Source of the DNA: Aeromicrobium choanae
GTDB lineage: Bacteria > Actinomycetota > Actinomycetes > Propionibacteriales > Nocardioidaceae
Reading direction: 5' to 3'
Assembly (NCBI RefSeq): GCF_900167475.1
Contig: NZ_LT796768.1
Location: forward strand, 3,100,001 to 3,164,000
Length of the DNA: 64,000 nt
Positions 38,056 to 45,351 of the stretch are shown here, piece after piece. Under the pieces are notes generated by a model, which was not told the DNA's origin, made no database searches, and saw only the letters and a program-made list of their open reading frames with translations. Position 1 is the first letter of the stretch. Every line of letters begins with the position of its first letter. A program made the translations under genes and the position numbers.

Positions 38056-38901
38056 ATGCTCAAGGTCGCCGTCCCCAACAAGGGCGCCCTGTCCGAAGCC
38101 GCCGCCGCCATGCTGACCGAGGCGGGCTACCGCCAGCGTCGCCACGCCAAGGACCTCGTCACCGTCGACGCCGACAACGACGTCGAGTTCTTCTACCTGC
38201 GTCCGCGCGACATCGCCATCTACGTCGGCGAGGGCACGCTCGACGTCGGCATCACCGGCCGCGACCTGCTCCTGGACTCCGGCGCCAAGGCCGACGAGGT
38301 CATGGAGCTGGGCTTCGCGGGCTCCACGTTCCGGTTCGCCGCCCCCGAGGGCCAGATGACCAGCGAGTCCGAGCTCCAGGGCCGCCGCATCGCCACGTCG
38401 TACCCCGGCATCGTGCGTCCGCACCTCGAGCGGCTCGGCATCGACGCCCAGGTCGTGCGCCTCGACGGCGCGGTGGAGTCCTCGATCCGGCTCGGTGTCG
38501 CCGACGCGATCGCCGACGTGGTCGAGACCGGCACCACGCTGCGCCAGGCGGGCCTCGAGGTCTTCGGCGACCCGATCCTCACCTCCGAGGCGCTGCTGAT
38601 CGCGCGGTCGGCCGCCGAGGTGCCCGCGGGCGTCGACGTGTTCCAGCGCCGCCTGCAGAGCGTGATCGTGGCGCGCACCTACGTGATGATGGACTACGAC
38701 ATCCGCGTCCAGAACGTCGACGAGGCCGTCCGGCTGACCCCGGGCATCGAGTCGCCCACGGTGTCGCCCCTTCATCGGGAGGGGTGGGTCGCGGTCCGGG
38801 CGATGGTCCCGCGCGAGGCCACCCAGAAGATCATGGACGAGCTGTACGCCCTCGGCGGCCGCGGCATCCTCGTCACGGACATCCTGTCGTGCCGGATCTG
38901 A
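38056..38901 (+). CDS. hisG: ATP phosphoribosyltransferase (long form)
   Basis: The 281-residue long-form HisG has a periplasmic-binding-like catalytic domain (VAVPNKGALSE; DVGITGRDLLLD; the PRPP site region ADVVETGTTLR) and a C-terminal ACT-like regulatory domain (about residues 210-281) for histidine feedback. It starts histidine synthesis. AGGAAG supports ATG 38056. Confidence 0.97.
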   Translation: MLKVAVPNKGALSEAAAAMLTEAGYRQRRHAKDLVTVDADNDVEFFYLRPRDIAIYVGEGTLDVGITGRDLLLDSGAKADEVMELGFAGSTFRFAAPEGQMTSESELQGRRIATSYPGIVRPHLERLGIDAQVVRLDGAVESSIRLGVADAIADVVETGTTLRQAGLEVFGDPILTSEALLIARSAAEVPAGVDVFQRRLQSVIVARTYVMMDYDIRVQNVDEAVRLTPGIESPTVSPLHREGWVAVRAMVPREATQKIMDELYALGGRGILVTDILSCRI

Positions 38902-39326
38902 CGATGGGCCAGTCCTCCTCGCGGCGCACGTTCCGCCCCATCGGCGTCATCGTCGTCATGTGGGCGTGCGTCGTCGTGCTCGCCGTCCTCGCCGCGATGA
39001 TCGGGATCCGCCTGCCCGAGGAGTACAAGTTCACGACCTCGCAGACCGTCACGATCTGGGTGCTCATCGGCTTCGTGGCGCTGTTCGCCCTGTTCGTCTC
39101 GCGCAGCCACGTCACGGCGGACGACGCTGGGCTGACCTTCGTCAACGGCTGGCGCCGTCGCACGCTGCGCTGGGACGAGATCTCCGTGGTGTCGATGCGC
39201 CCCGGCACGCCGTGGCCCACGGTCGAGACGAAGGACGGCCGCCGCTTCGCGCTGTTCGCTATCCAGGGCAGCGAGGGCGATCCGGCGCGCGACGCCGTGA
39301 CCTGGCTGTCCGGTCACGTGCGATGA
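38889..39326 (+). CDS. PH-domain membrane protein
   Basis: The 145-residue protein has two N-terminal transmembrane helices (about residues 18-40 and 54-73), followed by a bacterial PH-like domain (VTADDAGLTFVNGWRRRTLRWDEIS, then a LFAI strand). Such proteins commonly sit next to hisG in actinobacteria; the function is unknown. The GTG at 38889 overlaps the hisG end by 13 bases; ATG 38904 is an alternative. It overlaps the next gene by ATGA. Confidence 0.8.
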   Translation: MPDLTMGQSSSRRTFRPIGVIVVMWACVVVLAVLAAMIGIRLPEEYKFTTSQTVTIWVLIGFVALFALFVSRSHVTADDAGLTFVNGWRRRTLRWDEISVVSMRPGTPWPTVETKDGRRFALFAIQGSEGDPARDAVTWLSGHVR

Positions 39327-39811
39327 GCCACGGTGACGACTCCTGGGGTGGCGGACGCTCCCTGGCCGAGCCGGCGTTCCCCGGCGACGATGGCGGCGTC
39401 GACCCCTCGCTCGACCTGACCGACGACACCACGCTGCTCGCCACGCTCGGCACGGCGCGGGTCTTCGTCCCGGTCGTCGCGGTGCTGGGGGAGCGGGCCA
39501 CCGACGGCAGCGACAAGAACTCCGACATGGCGGCGGTCCTGATGACCGGCGCCGACGGTCGCACCGCACTGCTGGCGTTCAGCTCGCTGGAGACGATGAG
39601 CCGCTGGAACCCGACCTCGCGTCCCGTTCCCGTCTTCGGCCGCGACGCCGCCCGGGCCGCGCTCGCCGACGGCGCCTCGGCCATGCTGCTCGATCTCGGA
39701 CAGCCCACCTTCGGCGTCGTCGAGACCGAGGACCTCGAGCACGTCGCCGCCGAGCACGTGCTGGTGCGAACCGCCGCCGGCACCGCCTGGATCGAGCCGG
39801 CGGGCGACTAG
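39323..39811 (+). CDS. SseB-family protein
   Basis: The 162-residue protein has an SseB-like fold: VFVPVVAVLGERATDGSDKNSDMAAVLM, TALLAFSSLETMSRWNP, and a DGASAMLLD strand. The family has no firm biochemical role. It is coupled to the PH-domain gene. Its TAG stop shares the CTAG tetramer with the TAG of the convergent acetyltransferase gene. Confidence 0.87.
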   Translation: MSHGDDSWGGGRSLAEPAFPGDDGGVDPSLDLTDDTTLLATLGTARVFVPVVAVLGERATDGSDKNSDMAAVLMTGADGRTALLAFSSLETMSRWNPTSRPVPVFGRDAARAALADGASAMLLDLGQPTFGVVETEDLEHVAAEHVLVRTAAGTAWIEPAGD

Positions 39812-40809
39812 TCCTGCAGCGGTGACACGCCCGCCAGCGGCACCGTGATGTGGACGTTCCCGTCGTGCCGCTCGACCCGGGCGACGAATCCGGCCCGCCC
39901 CACGGTGCGCAGCAGGGTGTCGTTCGCGGTGGCCGTGACGAAGGTGAGCCGTTGCGCGCCGAGCGCCCTCGCCCGTCCGGCGCCCTGCTTGACGAGCATC
40001 GTGCCGATGCCCCGGCCCTGCCACGCGTCCTCGACGATCAGGTGGAACGTCCACCGGTCCTCGACCTGCTCCACCAGGCCGTGCCCGACGATGTCCAGCC
40101 CCGACTGCACGACGATCGCCAGGCCGCTGTCGGGAACGACGAGCCGACGGGCCAGCCGGGTGGTCATCGGCATGCGCAGCGGTGCCTGGTACCGGTGGTA
40201 GATCGTCTCCGCGCTGCAGCGCTGGTGCAGGGCGGCGACACCCTCGATGTCGGCGAGGGTGGCCCGGCGCGTGAGGGGCAGGGGGGTCCGCTCGGCCGGC
40301 TGGAGCAGCGGTACGTCCATCCCCGCGTCGCTGACGAGGGAGAGCAGCGCCTGCGCTCGCGACCGCTCGGCCGGGGTGAAGGGGACCGCCCGGCTGATTC
40401 TCAGGCTCGTGCCGTTGCGGCGCTGCAGGTCGAGCACGTCGTGGCCGTTGTAGTCCAGGACGTCCGGGGGCGTCGTGCCCAGGAGGTCGCGCAGCACGCT
40501 CTCGACGTCCCGCCCGCCCTCCAGCACCTCGTGCATGCCGCGCAGGTAGCGGGTCGCCTCGTCGTCGAGGGCGTCGGGGCCCGTCCGGGTCACGGCCACC
40601 CGCGTGCCGCCGGCCTTCTCGAAGACCTCGGCCAGCTGCAGGTCGGTCATGCCCGGTGCCGCGCTCACCACGAACTCGTCCGTCACGGTCGGGTCGCCGG
40701 GGAACACCTGCATGCTCGCGATGTTCACCTCAGCCTGTCCGCACGCGAGGGCGATCTCGGCCAGGATGCCGGGCCGGTTCTCCAGGGTCGTCCGCACGCG
40801 CCACATCAT
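39808..40809 (-). CDS. ACT-domain GNAT acetyltransferase
   Basis: The 333-residue protein fuses an N-terminal ACT domain (~1-75; RVRTTLENRPGILAEIALACG) to a C-terminal GNAT domain (~185-325; VEDAWQGRGIGTMLVKQG, the acetyl-CoA loop). The middle region is a linker. ACT-GNAT fusions in actinobacteria have been reported as protein acetyltransferases controlled by amino acid binding at the ACT part. This protein could acetylate lysines in response to an amino acid. Start ATG 40809; the preceding residues in the open frame are not conserved. It faces infC, which is divergent. Confidence 0.88.
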   Translation of the reverse strand: MMWRVRTTLENRPGILAEIALACGQAEVNIASMQVFPGDPTVTDEFVVSAAPGMTDLQLAEVFEKAGGTRVAVTRTGPDALDDEATRYLRGMHEVLEGGRDVESVLRDLLGTTPPDVLDYNGHDVLDLQRRNGTSLRISRAVPFTPAERSRAQALLSLVSDAGMDVPLLQPAERTPLPLTRRATLADIEGVAALHQRCSAETIYHRYQAPLRMPMTTRLARRLVVPDSGLAIVVQSGLDIVGHGLVEQVEDRWTFHLIVEDAWQGRGIGTMLVKQGAGRARALGAQRLTFVTATANDTLLRTVGRAGFVARVERHDGNVHITVPLAGVSPLQD

Positions 40810-40868
40810 GCGACCAGTCTGACCCGCCGGTGTTTCGTCCCGATTTCCTCCGGGAAGGATTCGGCTGC

Positions 40869-41051
40869 TAGCATGGTTGATCGAAGTGGAGGTCACTCCC
40901 ACCTGCCGGGTTCAAGGATCCGGGGGTCACCCGCTGCGGGTCGTTCTCGGACGATCTCGCGGCGTGCGGCACCGTACGGTGCGTGTGGTGGCTTTCGCTT
41001 CGACGGAGGCCACCTTTTTCGTGTCCTCCAAACCCGATCTCAGGAGGATCC
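40869..41051 (+). promoter_or_regulatory. infC leader with promoter
   Basis: An extended -10 (TGC-TAGCAT, 40869-40874) begins a ~170-nt leader before the AUC start. The leader holds several possible stems, an attenuator-like hairpin (40987-41019), and then the Shine-Dalgarno AGGAGG (41042-41047). Long structured leaders before infC-rpmI-rplT are known targets of autoregulation by IF3 or L20; which applies here is not known. Confidence 0.65.
40987..41019 (+). terminator. Attenuator-like terminator in the infC leader
   Basis: GGTGGC (40987-40992) can pair with GCCACC (41009-41014), followed immediately by TTTTT (41015-41019). This fits a Rho-independent terminator upstream of infC, so readthrough may be regulated. 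The stem is only 6 bp, so strength is uncertain. Confidence 0.65.
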
Positions 41052-41741
41052 ATCAGCACAGATCTGCGCGTCAACGAGCGCATTCGCGTACCGGAGGTCC
41101 GGCTCGTCGGACCCAGCGGTGAACAGGTCGGCATCGTTCGCATCGAAGATGCCCTGCGCCTGGCCGCCGAGGCCGATCTCGATCTCGTCGAGGTCGCCCC
41201 CCAGGCCCGGCCCCCGGTCTGCCGCCTCATGGACTTCGGCAAGTTCAAGTACGAAGCCGCCCAGAAGGCGCGCGAGTCGCGACGCAACCAGACGAACACG
41301 GTCATCAAGGAGATGAAGCTCCGCCCGAAGATCGACCAGCACGACTACGACACCAAGAAGGGTCACGTCGTGCGGTTCCTGAAGGCCGGAGACAAGGTCA
41401 AGATCACGATCATGTTCCGCGGTCGCGAGCAGCACCGTCCCGAGCTCGGGTTCCGGCTGCTGCAGAAGCTCGCCGCCGACGTGGAGGATCTCGGCTTCAT
41501 CGAGTCGAACGCCCGCCAGGACGGTCGCAACATGACGATGGTGCTTGGACCTCACAAGAAGAAGTCCGAGGCGCAGGCCGAGGTCAAGGCCGAGAAGGCC
41601 GTGACCACCGCCGCCCGCGAGGCTGAGCGCGAAGCCGAGGCCGTGGCCGAGAAGGTCCATCGCGAAGAACACCAGAAGACAGCGCCGCCGAAGAAGCCTC
41701 GCCGGCGCTCCGAGAACCTCGATCCAGACATGGAGGCATAA
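41052..41741 (+). CDS. infC: Translation initiation factor IF-3 (AUC start)
   Basis: The 229-residue factor has an N-domain ([37 protein letters not shown]), a linker ([17 protein letters not shown]) and a C-domain ([32 protein letters not shown]). A charged Lys/Glu tail of ~40 residues follows. No ATG/GTG/TTG fits the conserved N-terminus; the codon 4 nt after AGGAGG is ATC. Non-standard infC starts (AUU in E. coli) are known and let IF3 restrain its own synthesis. Confidence 0.95.
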   Translation: MSTDLRVNERIRVPEVRLVGPSGEQVGIVRIEDALRLAAEADLDLVEVAPQARPPVCRLMDFGKFKYEAAQKARESRRNQTNTVIKEMKLRPKIDQHDYDTKKGHVVRFLKAGDKVKITIMFRGREQHRPELGFRLLQKLAADVEDLGFIESNARQDGRNMTMVLGPHKKKSEAQAEVKAEKAVTTAAREAEREAEAVAEKVHREEHQKTAPPKKPRRRSENLDPDMEA

Positions 41742-41743
41742 CC

Positions 41744-41938
41744 GTGCCGAAGTTCAAGCCCCACTCGGGCATGAAGAAGCGCATCAAGATCACCGGCAAG
41801 GGCAAGCTCCGCCGCGAGCAGACCAACCGCCGCCACCTGTTGGAGGTCAAGTCCTCGACCCGAAAGCGTCGCCTCGACGGCACGACGTCGGTGTCGAAGG
41901 CTGACACCAAGCAGGTCAAGAAGCTGCTCGGTCTCTGA
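41744..41938 (+). CDS. rpmI: 50S ribosomal protein L35
   Basis: The 64-residue basic protein has the L35 start [20 protein letters not shown] and the [16 protein letters not shown] core. GTG 41744 is two bases after the infC stop. It is part of infC-rpmI-rplT. Confidence 0.98.
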   Translation: MPKFKPHSGMKKRIKITGKGKLRREQTNRRHLLEVKSSTRKRRLDGTTSVSKADTKQVKKLLGL

Positions 41939-41977
41939 GCGCCCCCGAACTTTACGAAGATTTGAAGGAGTAACACT

Positions 41978-42370
41978 GTGGCACGCGTCAAGCGTTCAGT
42001 GAACGCGCAGAAGAAGCGCCGCGAGATCCTCGAGCGGGCCTCCGGCTACCGCGGACAGCGCTCGCGCCTGTACCGCAAGGCCAAGGAGCAGGTCACCCAC
42101 TCGCTGGTCTACTCGTACAACGACCGCAAGGCTCGCAAGGGCGACTTCCGTCGTCTCTGGATCCAGCGCATCAACGCCGCCGCGCGTGCGCAGGGCATCA
42201 CGTACAACCGCTTCATCCAAGGCCTTAAGGCCGCCGAGGTCGAGGTCGACCGCAAGATCCTCGCGGATCTGGCCGTCAACGACATCGCGGCGTTCAACGC
42301 CCTCGTCGAGGTCGCCAAGGCGAACCTCCCCGAGGACGTCAACGCTCCCAAGGCCGACTCGGCCGTCTGA
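41978..42370 (+). CDS. rplT: 50S ribosomal protein L20
   Basis: The 130-residue protein has [20 protein letters not shown] and the helical [22 protein letters not shown]20 organises 23S rRNA early in assembly and represses its operon in some bacteria. GTG 41978 follows GAAGGAG at proper spacing. Confidence 0.98.
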   Translation: MARVKRSVNAQKKRREILERASGYRGQRSRLYRKAKEQVTHSLVYSYNDRKARKGDFRRLWIQRINAAARAQGITYNRFIQGLKAAEVEVDRKILADLAVNDIAAFNALVEVAKANLPEDVNAPKADSAV

Positions 42371-42389
42371 GCTCAGGCTCAGTTCCCAC

Positions 42390-43178
42390 GTGGCGAGCCC
42401 CGGCGATCTGACCGTCCGTTCCGGACGGGTCAAGACCGCTCGGCGGCTCGCCACGCGTGCGTTCCGGGTGAAGACCGGCGAGTTCCTCGCCGAGGGTCCC
42501 CAGGCCGTGCGTGAGGCGCTCGACGCGCCGGGCGCGGTCATCGAGGTGTTCGCCACCGTCGACGCCACCGAGCGGTACCCCGAGCTGGCCGAGCGTGCCG
42601 AGTCGTGGCACGTCGTCACCGACGACGTCGTCGAGGAGATCGCCGACTCGGTCACCCCGCAGGGGCTCGTGGCCCGCTGTCACTCGATCCTCACCACGCT
42701 GGCCGACGTCCCGCAGGACGCGCGGCTCGTCGTGGTCTGCGCCGAGATCCGCGACCCCGGGAACCTGGGCGCGGTCATCCGGTGCGCCGACGCGGCCGGA
42801 GCGGCGGCCGTCGTCGTGGCCGGCGACAGCGTCGACCCCCTCAACCCGAAGGTCGTCCGCGCCACCGCGGGCTCCCTGTTCCACCTGCCGATCGCCGTCG
42901 AGCGCGACGTCGAGGCCGTCATCGCCGAGCTGCAGCGCCGAGGCTGCCAGGTGCTGGCCGCCGACGGCGGTGGCGAGACCGGCCTGTTCGATGCCGACCT
43001 CGACCTGACCGTGCCCACCGCCTGGATGATGGGCAATGAGGCGCACGGCCTCCCGGCGGAGTGGGCTGCCGCCGCCGACCGGGTGGTCCACGTGCCCATC
43101 CTGGGCCGTGCCGAGAGCCTGAATCTGGCCACGGCCGCGGCGGTCTGCCTCTACGCTTCAGCGCGCGAGCAGGGCTAG
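42390..43178 (+). CDS. TrmH/SpoU-family RNA methyltransferase
   Basis: The 262-residue protein has an N-terminal RNA-binding domain (VKTARRLATRAFRVKTGEFLAEG) and a C-terminal knotted SPOUT domain with the motifs EIRDPGNLGAVIRCADAAGA, MGNEAHGLP and VPILGRAESLNLATAAAVCLY. It should 2'-O-methylate rRNA or tRNA; the precise site is unknown (often annotated TsnR/RlmB-like). GTG 42390 follows rplT by 19 bases, a conserved position. Confidence 0.93.
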   Translation: MASPGDLTVRSGRVKTARRLATRAFRVKTGEFLAEGPQAVREALDAPGAVIEVFATVDATERYPELAERAESWHVVTDDVVEEIADSVTPQGLVARCHSILTTLADVPQDARLVVVCAEIRDPGNLGAVIRCADAAGAAAVVVAGDSVDPLNPKVVRATAGSLFHLPIAVERDVEAVIAELQRRGCQVLAADGGGETGLFDADLDLTVPTAWMMGNEAHGLPAEWAAAADRVVHVPILGRAESLNLATAAAVCLYASAREQG

Positions 43179-43181
43179 GCT
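43176..43181 (+). promoter_or_regulatory. Likely -10 box of the PAS kinase gene (leaderless)
   Basis: TAGGCT lies 6 nt before GTG 43188 and overlaps the methyltransferase stop (43176-43178). Confidence 0.4.
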
Positions 43182-43187
43182 CTGGCC

Positions 43188-44225
43188 GTGCCCTTCGAAG
43201 ACTTCCCTGACGGCATCATCGTCGCCGACGAGCACGCCAAGGTGACACTCGCCAACAAGTGGGTCCGGTACTGGGCGCGCGCCGAGGGCGACGAGATGAT
43301 CGGCATGGACCTGCGGGACGCGGTCCCGTTCGACGACCTCGCCGGCAACAGCTGGTTCGACTCCGTCCACCCGTACGACGGGCTCGCGATCCGCAAGCGC
43401 ATCAGCGAGTCCTCCTGGTACTCCCCGCGCGGCAGCGAGTACCTCATCACCGCCTCCCTCGTGCGCGAGCGGCCCGCGGGCCGGGTCATCAAGGTGATCG
43501 TGAGCATGCGCAACGCGCGTGTGCGCCTCCAGCGCGACCGGCAGAAGTCCGACATGGTGGCCACGGTCGCCCACGAGCTGCGCTCGCCCCTGACGGGCAT
43601 CAAGGGCTTCTCGGCCACCCTGCTGAGCCGCTGGGACGCGTTCACCGAGGACCAGCGCCTGTTCATGCTGCAGACCATCGATGCCGACGCCGACCGGCTC
43701 AGCCGGCTCATCACCGAGCTGCTCGACGCCGCGCGCATCGACGCGGGACGACTCTCCCTGCGCACCGAGCCGGTCCGGCTCGACGAGCTCGCCGGCCGGG
43801 TGCTGAACTCGGTGTTCTCCGCGGTCGACGAGCCTCCCCAGCCCCGCGTCGCGAGCGAGGTCCCGGTCGTGTGGGGCGACGCCGACCGCGTCACCCAGGT
43901 GCTCACGAACCTCATCGAGAACGCGATCCGGCACGGCGAGGGACTGCGCGAGCTCGTCGTGGCGTCCGAGCCGCGCGGCGACATCGACGGGGTGGTGGTG
44001 CGGATCGTCGACAACGGACCGGGCATCCCCGAGGAGTCCCGCGTCCGCATCTTCAGCCGCTTCTGGAGGTCCGGTCCCGGCGCCGGCAGCGGCCTCGGCA
44101 TGTTCATCGTGCGCGGCGTCGTCGACCAGCACGGCGGCTCGATCATCATCGAGGACGCCGACGACGGGGGAGCGTCGATCTGCGTGTGGTTCCCGGTGAA
44201 CGAGCCGGACACCATGGCGTCCTGA
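43188..44225 (+). CDS. PAS-domain sensor histidine kinase (orphan)
   Basis: The 345-residue cytoplasmic kinase has an N-terminal PAS-like domain (~1-105), a HisKA domain with His129 in VAHELRSPLTG, and a HATPase domain with N-box LTNLIENAIRHG, G1 DNGPGIPEES and GSGLGMFIVRG. No response regulator gene is adjacent, so its partner is elsewhere. I recall kinases of this type between the rRNA methyltransferase and pheS in other Nocardioidaceae, which suggests a link to translation or amino acid status, though that is inference. Confidence 0.92.
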   Translation: MPFEDFPDGIIVADEHAKVTLANKWVRYWARAEGDEMIGMDLRDAVPFDDLAGNSWFDSVHPYDGLAIRKRISESSWYSPRGSEYLITASLVRERPAGRVIKVIVSMRNARVRLQRDRQKSDMVATVAHELRSPLTGIKGFSATLLSRWDAFTEDQRLFMLQTIDADADRLSRLITELLDAARIDAGRLSLRTEPVRLDELAGRVLNSVFSAVDEPPQPRVASEVPVVWGDADRVTQVLTNLIENAIRHGEGLRELVVASEPRGDIDGVVVRIVDNGPGIPEESRVRIFSRFWRSGPGAGSGLGMFIVRGVVDQHGGSIIIEDADDGGASICVWFPVNEPDTMAS

Positions 44226-44233
44226 CGCGCCGA

Positions 44234-44239
44234 TAGACT
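44234..44239 (+). promoter_or_regulatory. Likely -10 box of pheS (leaderless)
   Basis: TAGACT ends 7 nt before GTG 44247. No Phe-rich leader peptide or T-box is seen ahead of pheST. Confidence 0.45.
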
Positions 44240-44246
44240 CGAGGGC

Positions 44247-45350
44247 GTGTCTGCGCCCAATTCCGACTACGACCCGGTCGAGGTGACGCCCCTGCGCGCC
44301 GACGAGGTCGAACGCATGCGTGACGAGGCCCTCGCGGCCATCGCCGCGGCCGAGTCCCTCGACGCCCTGAAGCAGGTGCGCATCGACCACACGGGCGATC
44401 GCTCGCCCCTCGCGCTGGCCAACCGCGAGATCGGCGCGCTGCCGCCCGCGGCCCGCAAGGACGCCGGCCAGCGCGTCGGCCAGGCGCGCGGCGCCGTCAA
44501 CCAGGCGCTGGCCGCCCGCACCGCCGAGGTCGAGGCCGTCGAGTTCGAGCGTCGCCTCGCCGAGGAGACCGTCGACGTCACGCTGCCGGTCGACGTCGAG
44601 CCCGTGGGCGCACGCCACCCGATCACCACGATCCAGGAGCACGTCGCCGACATCTTCGTCGCGATGGGCTGGGAGGTCGCCGAAGGTCCCGAGGTGGAGG
44701 CCGAGTGGCTGAACTTCGACGCCCTCAACCTGGGCCCCGACCACCCGGCGCGCACGATGCAGGACACGTTCTGGCTCGATCCCGAGTCGGCCGCGATGGT
44801 GCTGCGCACCCACACCTCGCCGGTGCAGGCGCGCACGATGCTCACGCGTCAGCCCCCGATCTACATCGTCTGCCCGGGCCGCGTCTACCGGACCGACGAG
44901 GCCGACGCCACGCACATGCCGGTCTTCCACCAGGTCGAGGGCCTGGCGATCGACAAGGGCCTGTCGATGGCCCACCTCAAGGGCACGCTCGACCACTTCG
45001 CGCGCGCGGTCTACGGCACCGAGATCACCACCCGGTTCCGTCCCTCGTACTTCCCGTTCACCGAGCCCAGCGCCGAGGTCGACCTGCTCTGCTACGTGTG
45101 CCACAACGATCCCGCCGAGGTCGCCTCGTGCCGGACGTGCGGCGGCGAGGGCTGGGTCGAGTGGGGTGGCTGCGGCGTCGTGAACCCGCGTGTCCTGGTC
45201 GCGTGCGGCGTCGATCCCGAGGAGTACTCGGGCTTCGCGTTCGGCATGGGCCTGGACCGCACCGTCACCAGCCGCTACGACATCGCCGACCTGCGCGATC
45301 TCTGGGACGGCGACGTCCGCTTCACCGAGCCGTTCGGAGTTGGTCTCTGA
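44247..45350 (+). CDS. pheS: Phenylalanyl-tRNA synthetase alpha subunit
   Basis: The 367-residue catalytic subunit has an N-terminal coiled coil, then class II motifs: HPITTIQEHVADIF, motif 2 region VCPGRVYRTDEADATHMPVFHQ, and motif 3 GFAFGMGLDRTV. GTG 44247 follows a TAGACT box, suggesting a leaderless mRNA. It pairs with pheT starting one base after its stop. Confidence 0.98.
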   Translation: MSAPNSDYDPVEVTPLRADEVERMRDEALAAIAAAESLDALKQVRIDHTGDRSPLALANREIGALPPAARKDAGQRVGQARGAVNQALAARTAEVEAVEFERRLAEETVDVTLPVDVEPVGARHPITTIQEHVADIFVAMGWEVAEGPEVEAEWLNFDALNLGPDHPARTMQDTFWLDPESAAMVLRTHTSPVQARTMLTRQPPIYIVCPGRVYRTDEADATHMPVFHQVEGLAIDKGLSMAHLKGTLDHFARAVYGTEITTRFRPSYFPFTEPSAEVDLLCYVCHNDPAEVASCRTCGGEGWVEWGGCGVVNPRVLVACGVDPEEYSGFAFGMGLDRTVTSRYDIADLRDLWDGDVRFTEPFGVGL

Positions 45351-45351
45351 C

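Noticed and set aside
44226-44246. T-box or Phe-rich leader before pheST
   Set aside because: The gap is only 21 bases with a -10 box; no room or sequence for either.
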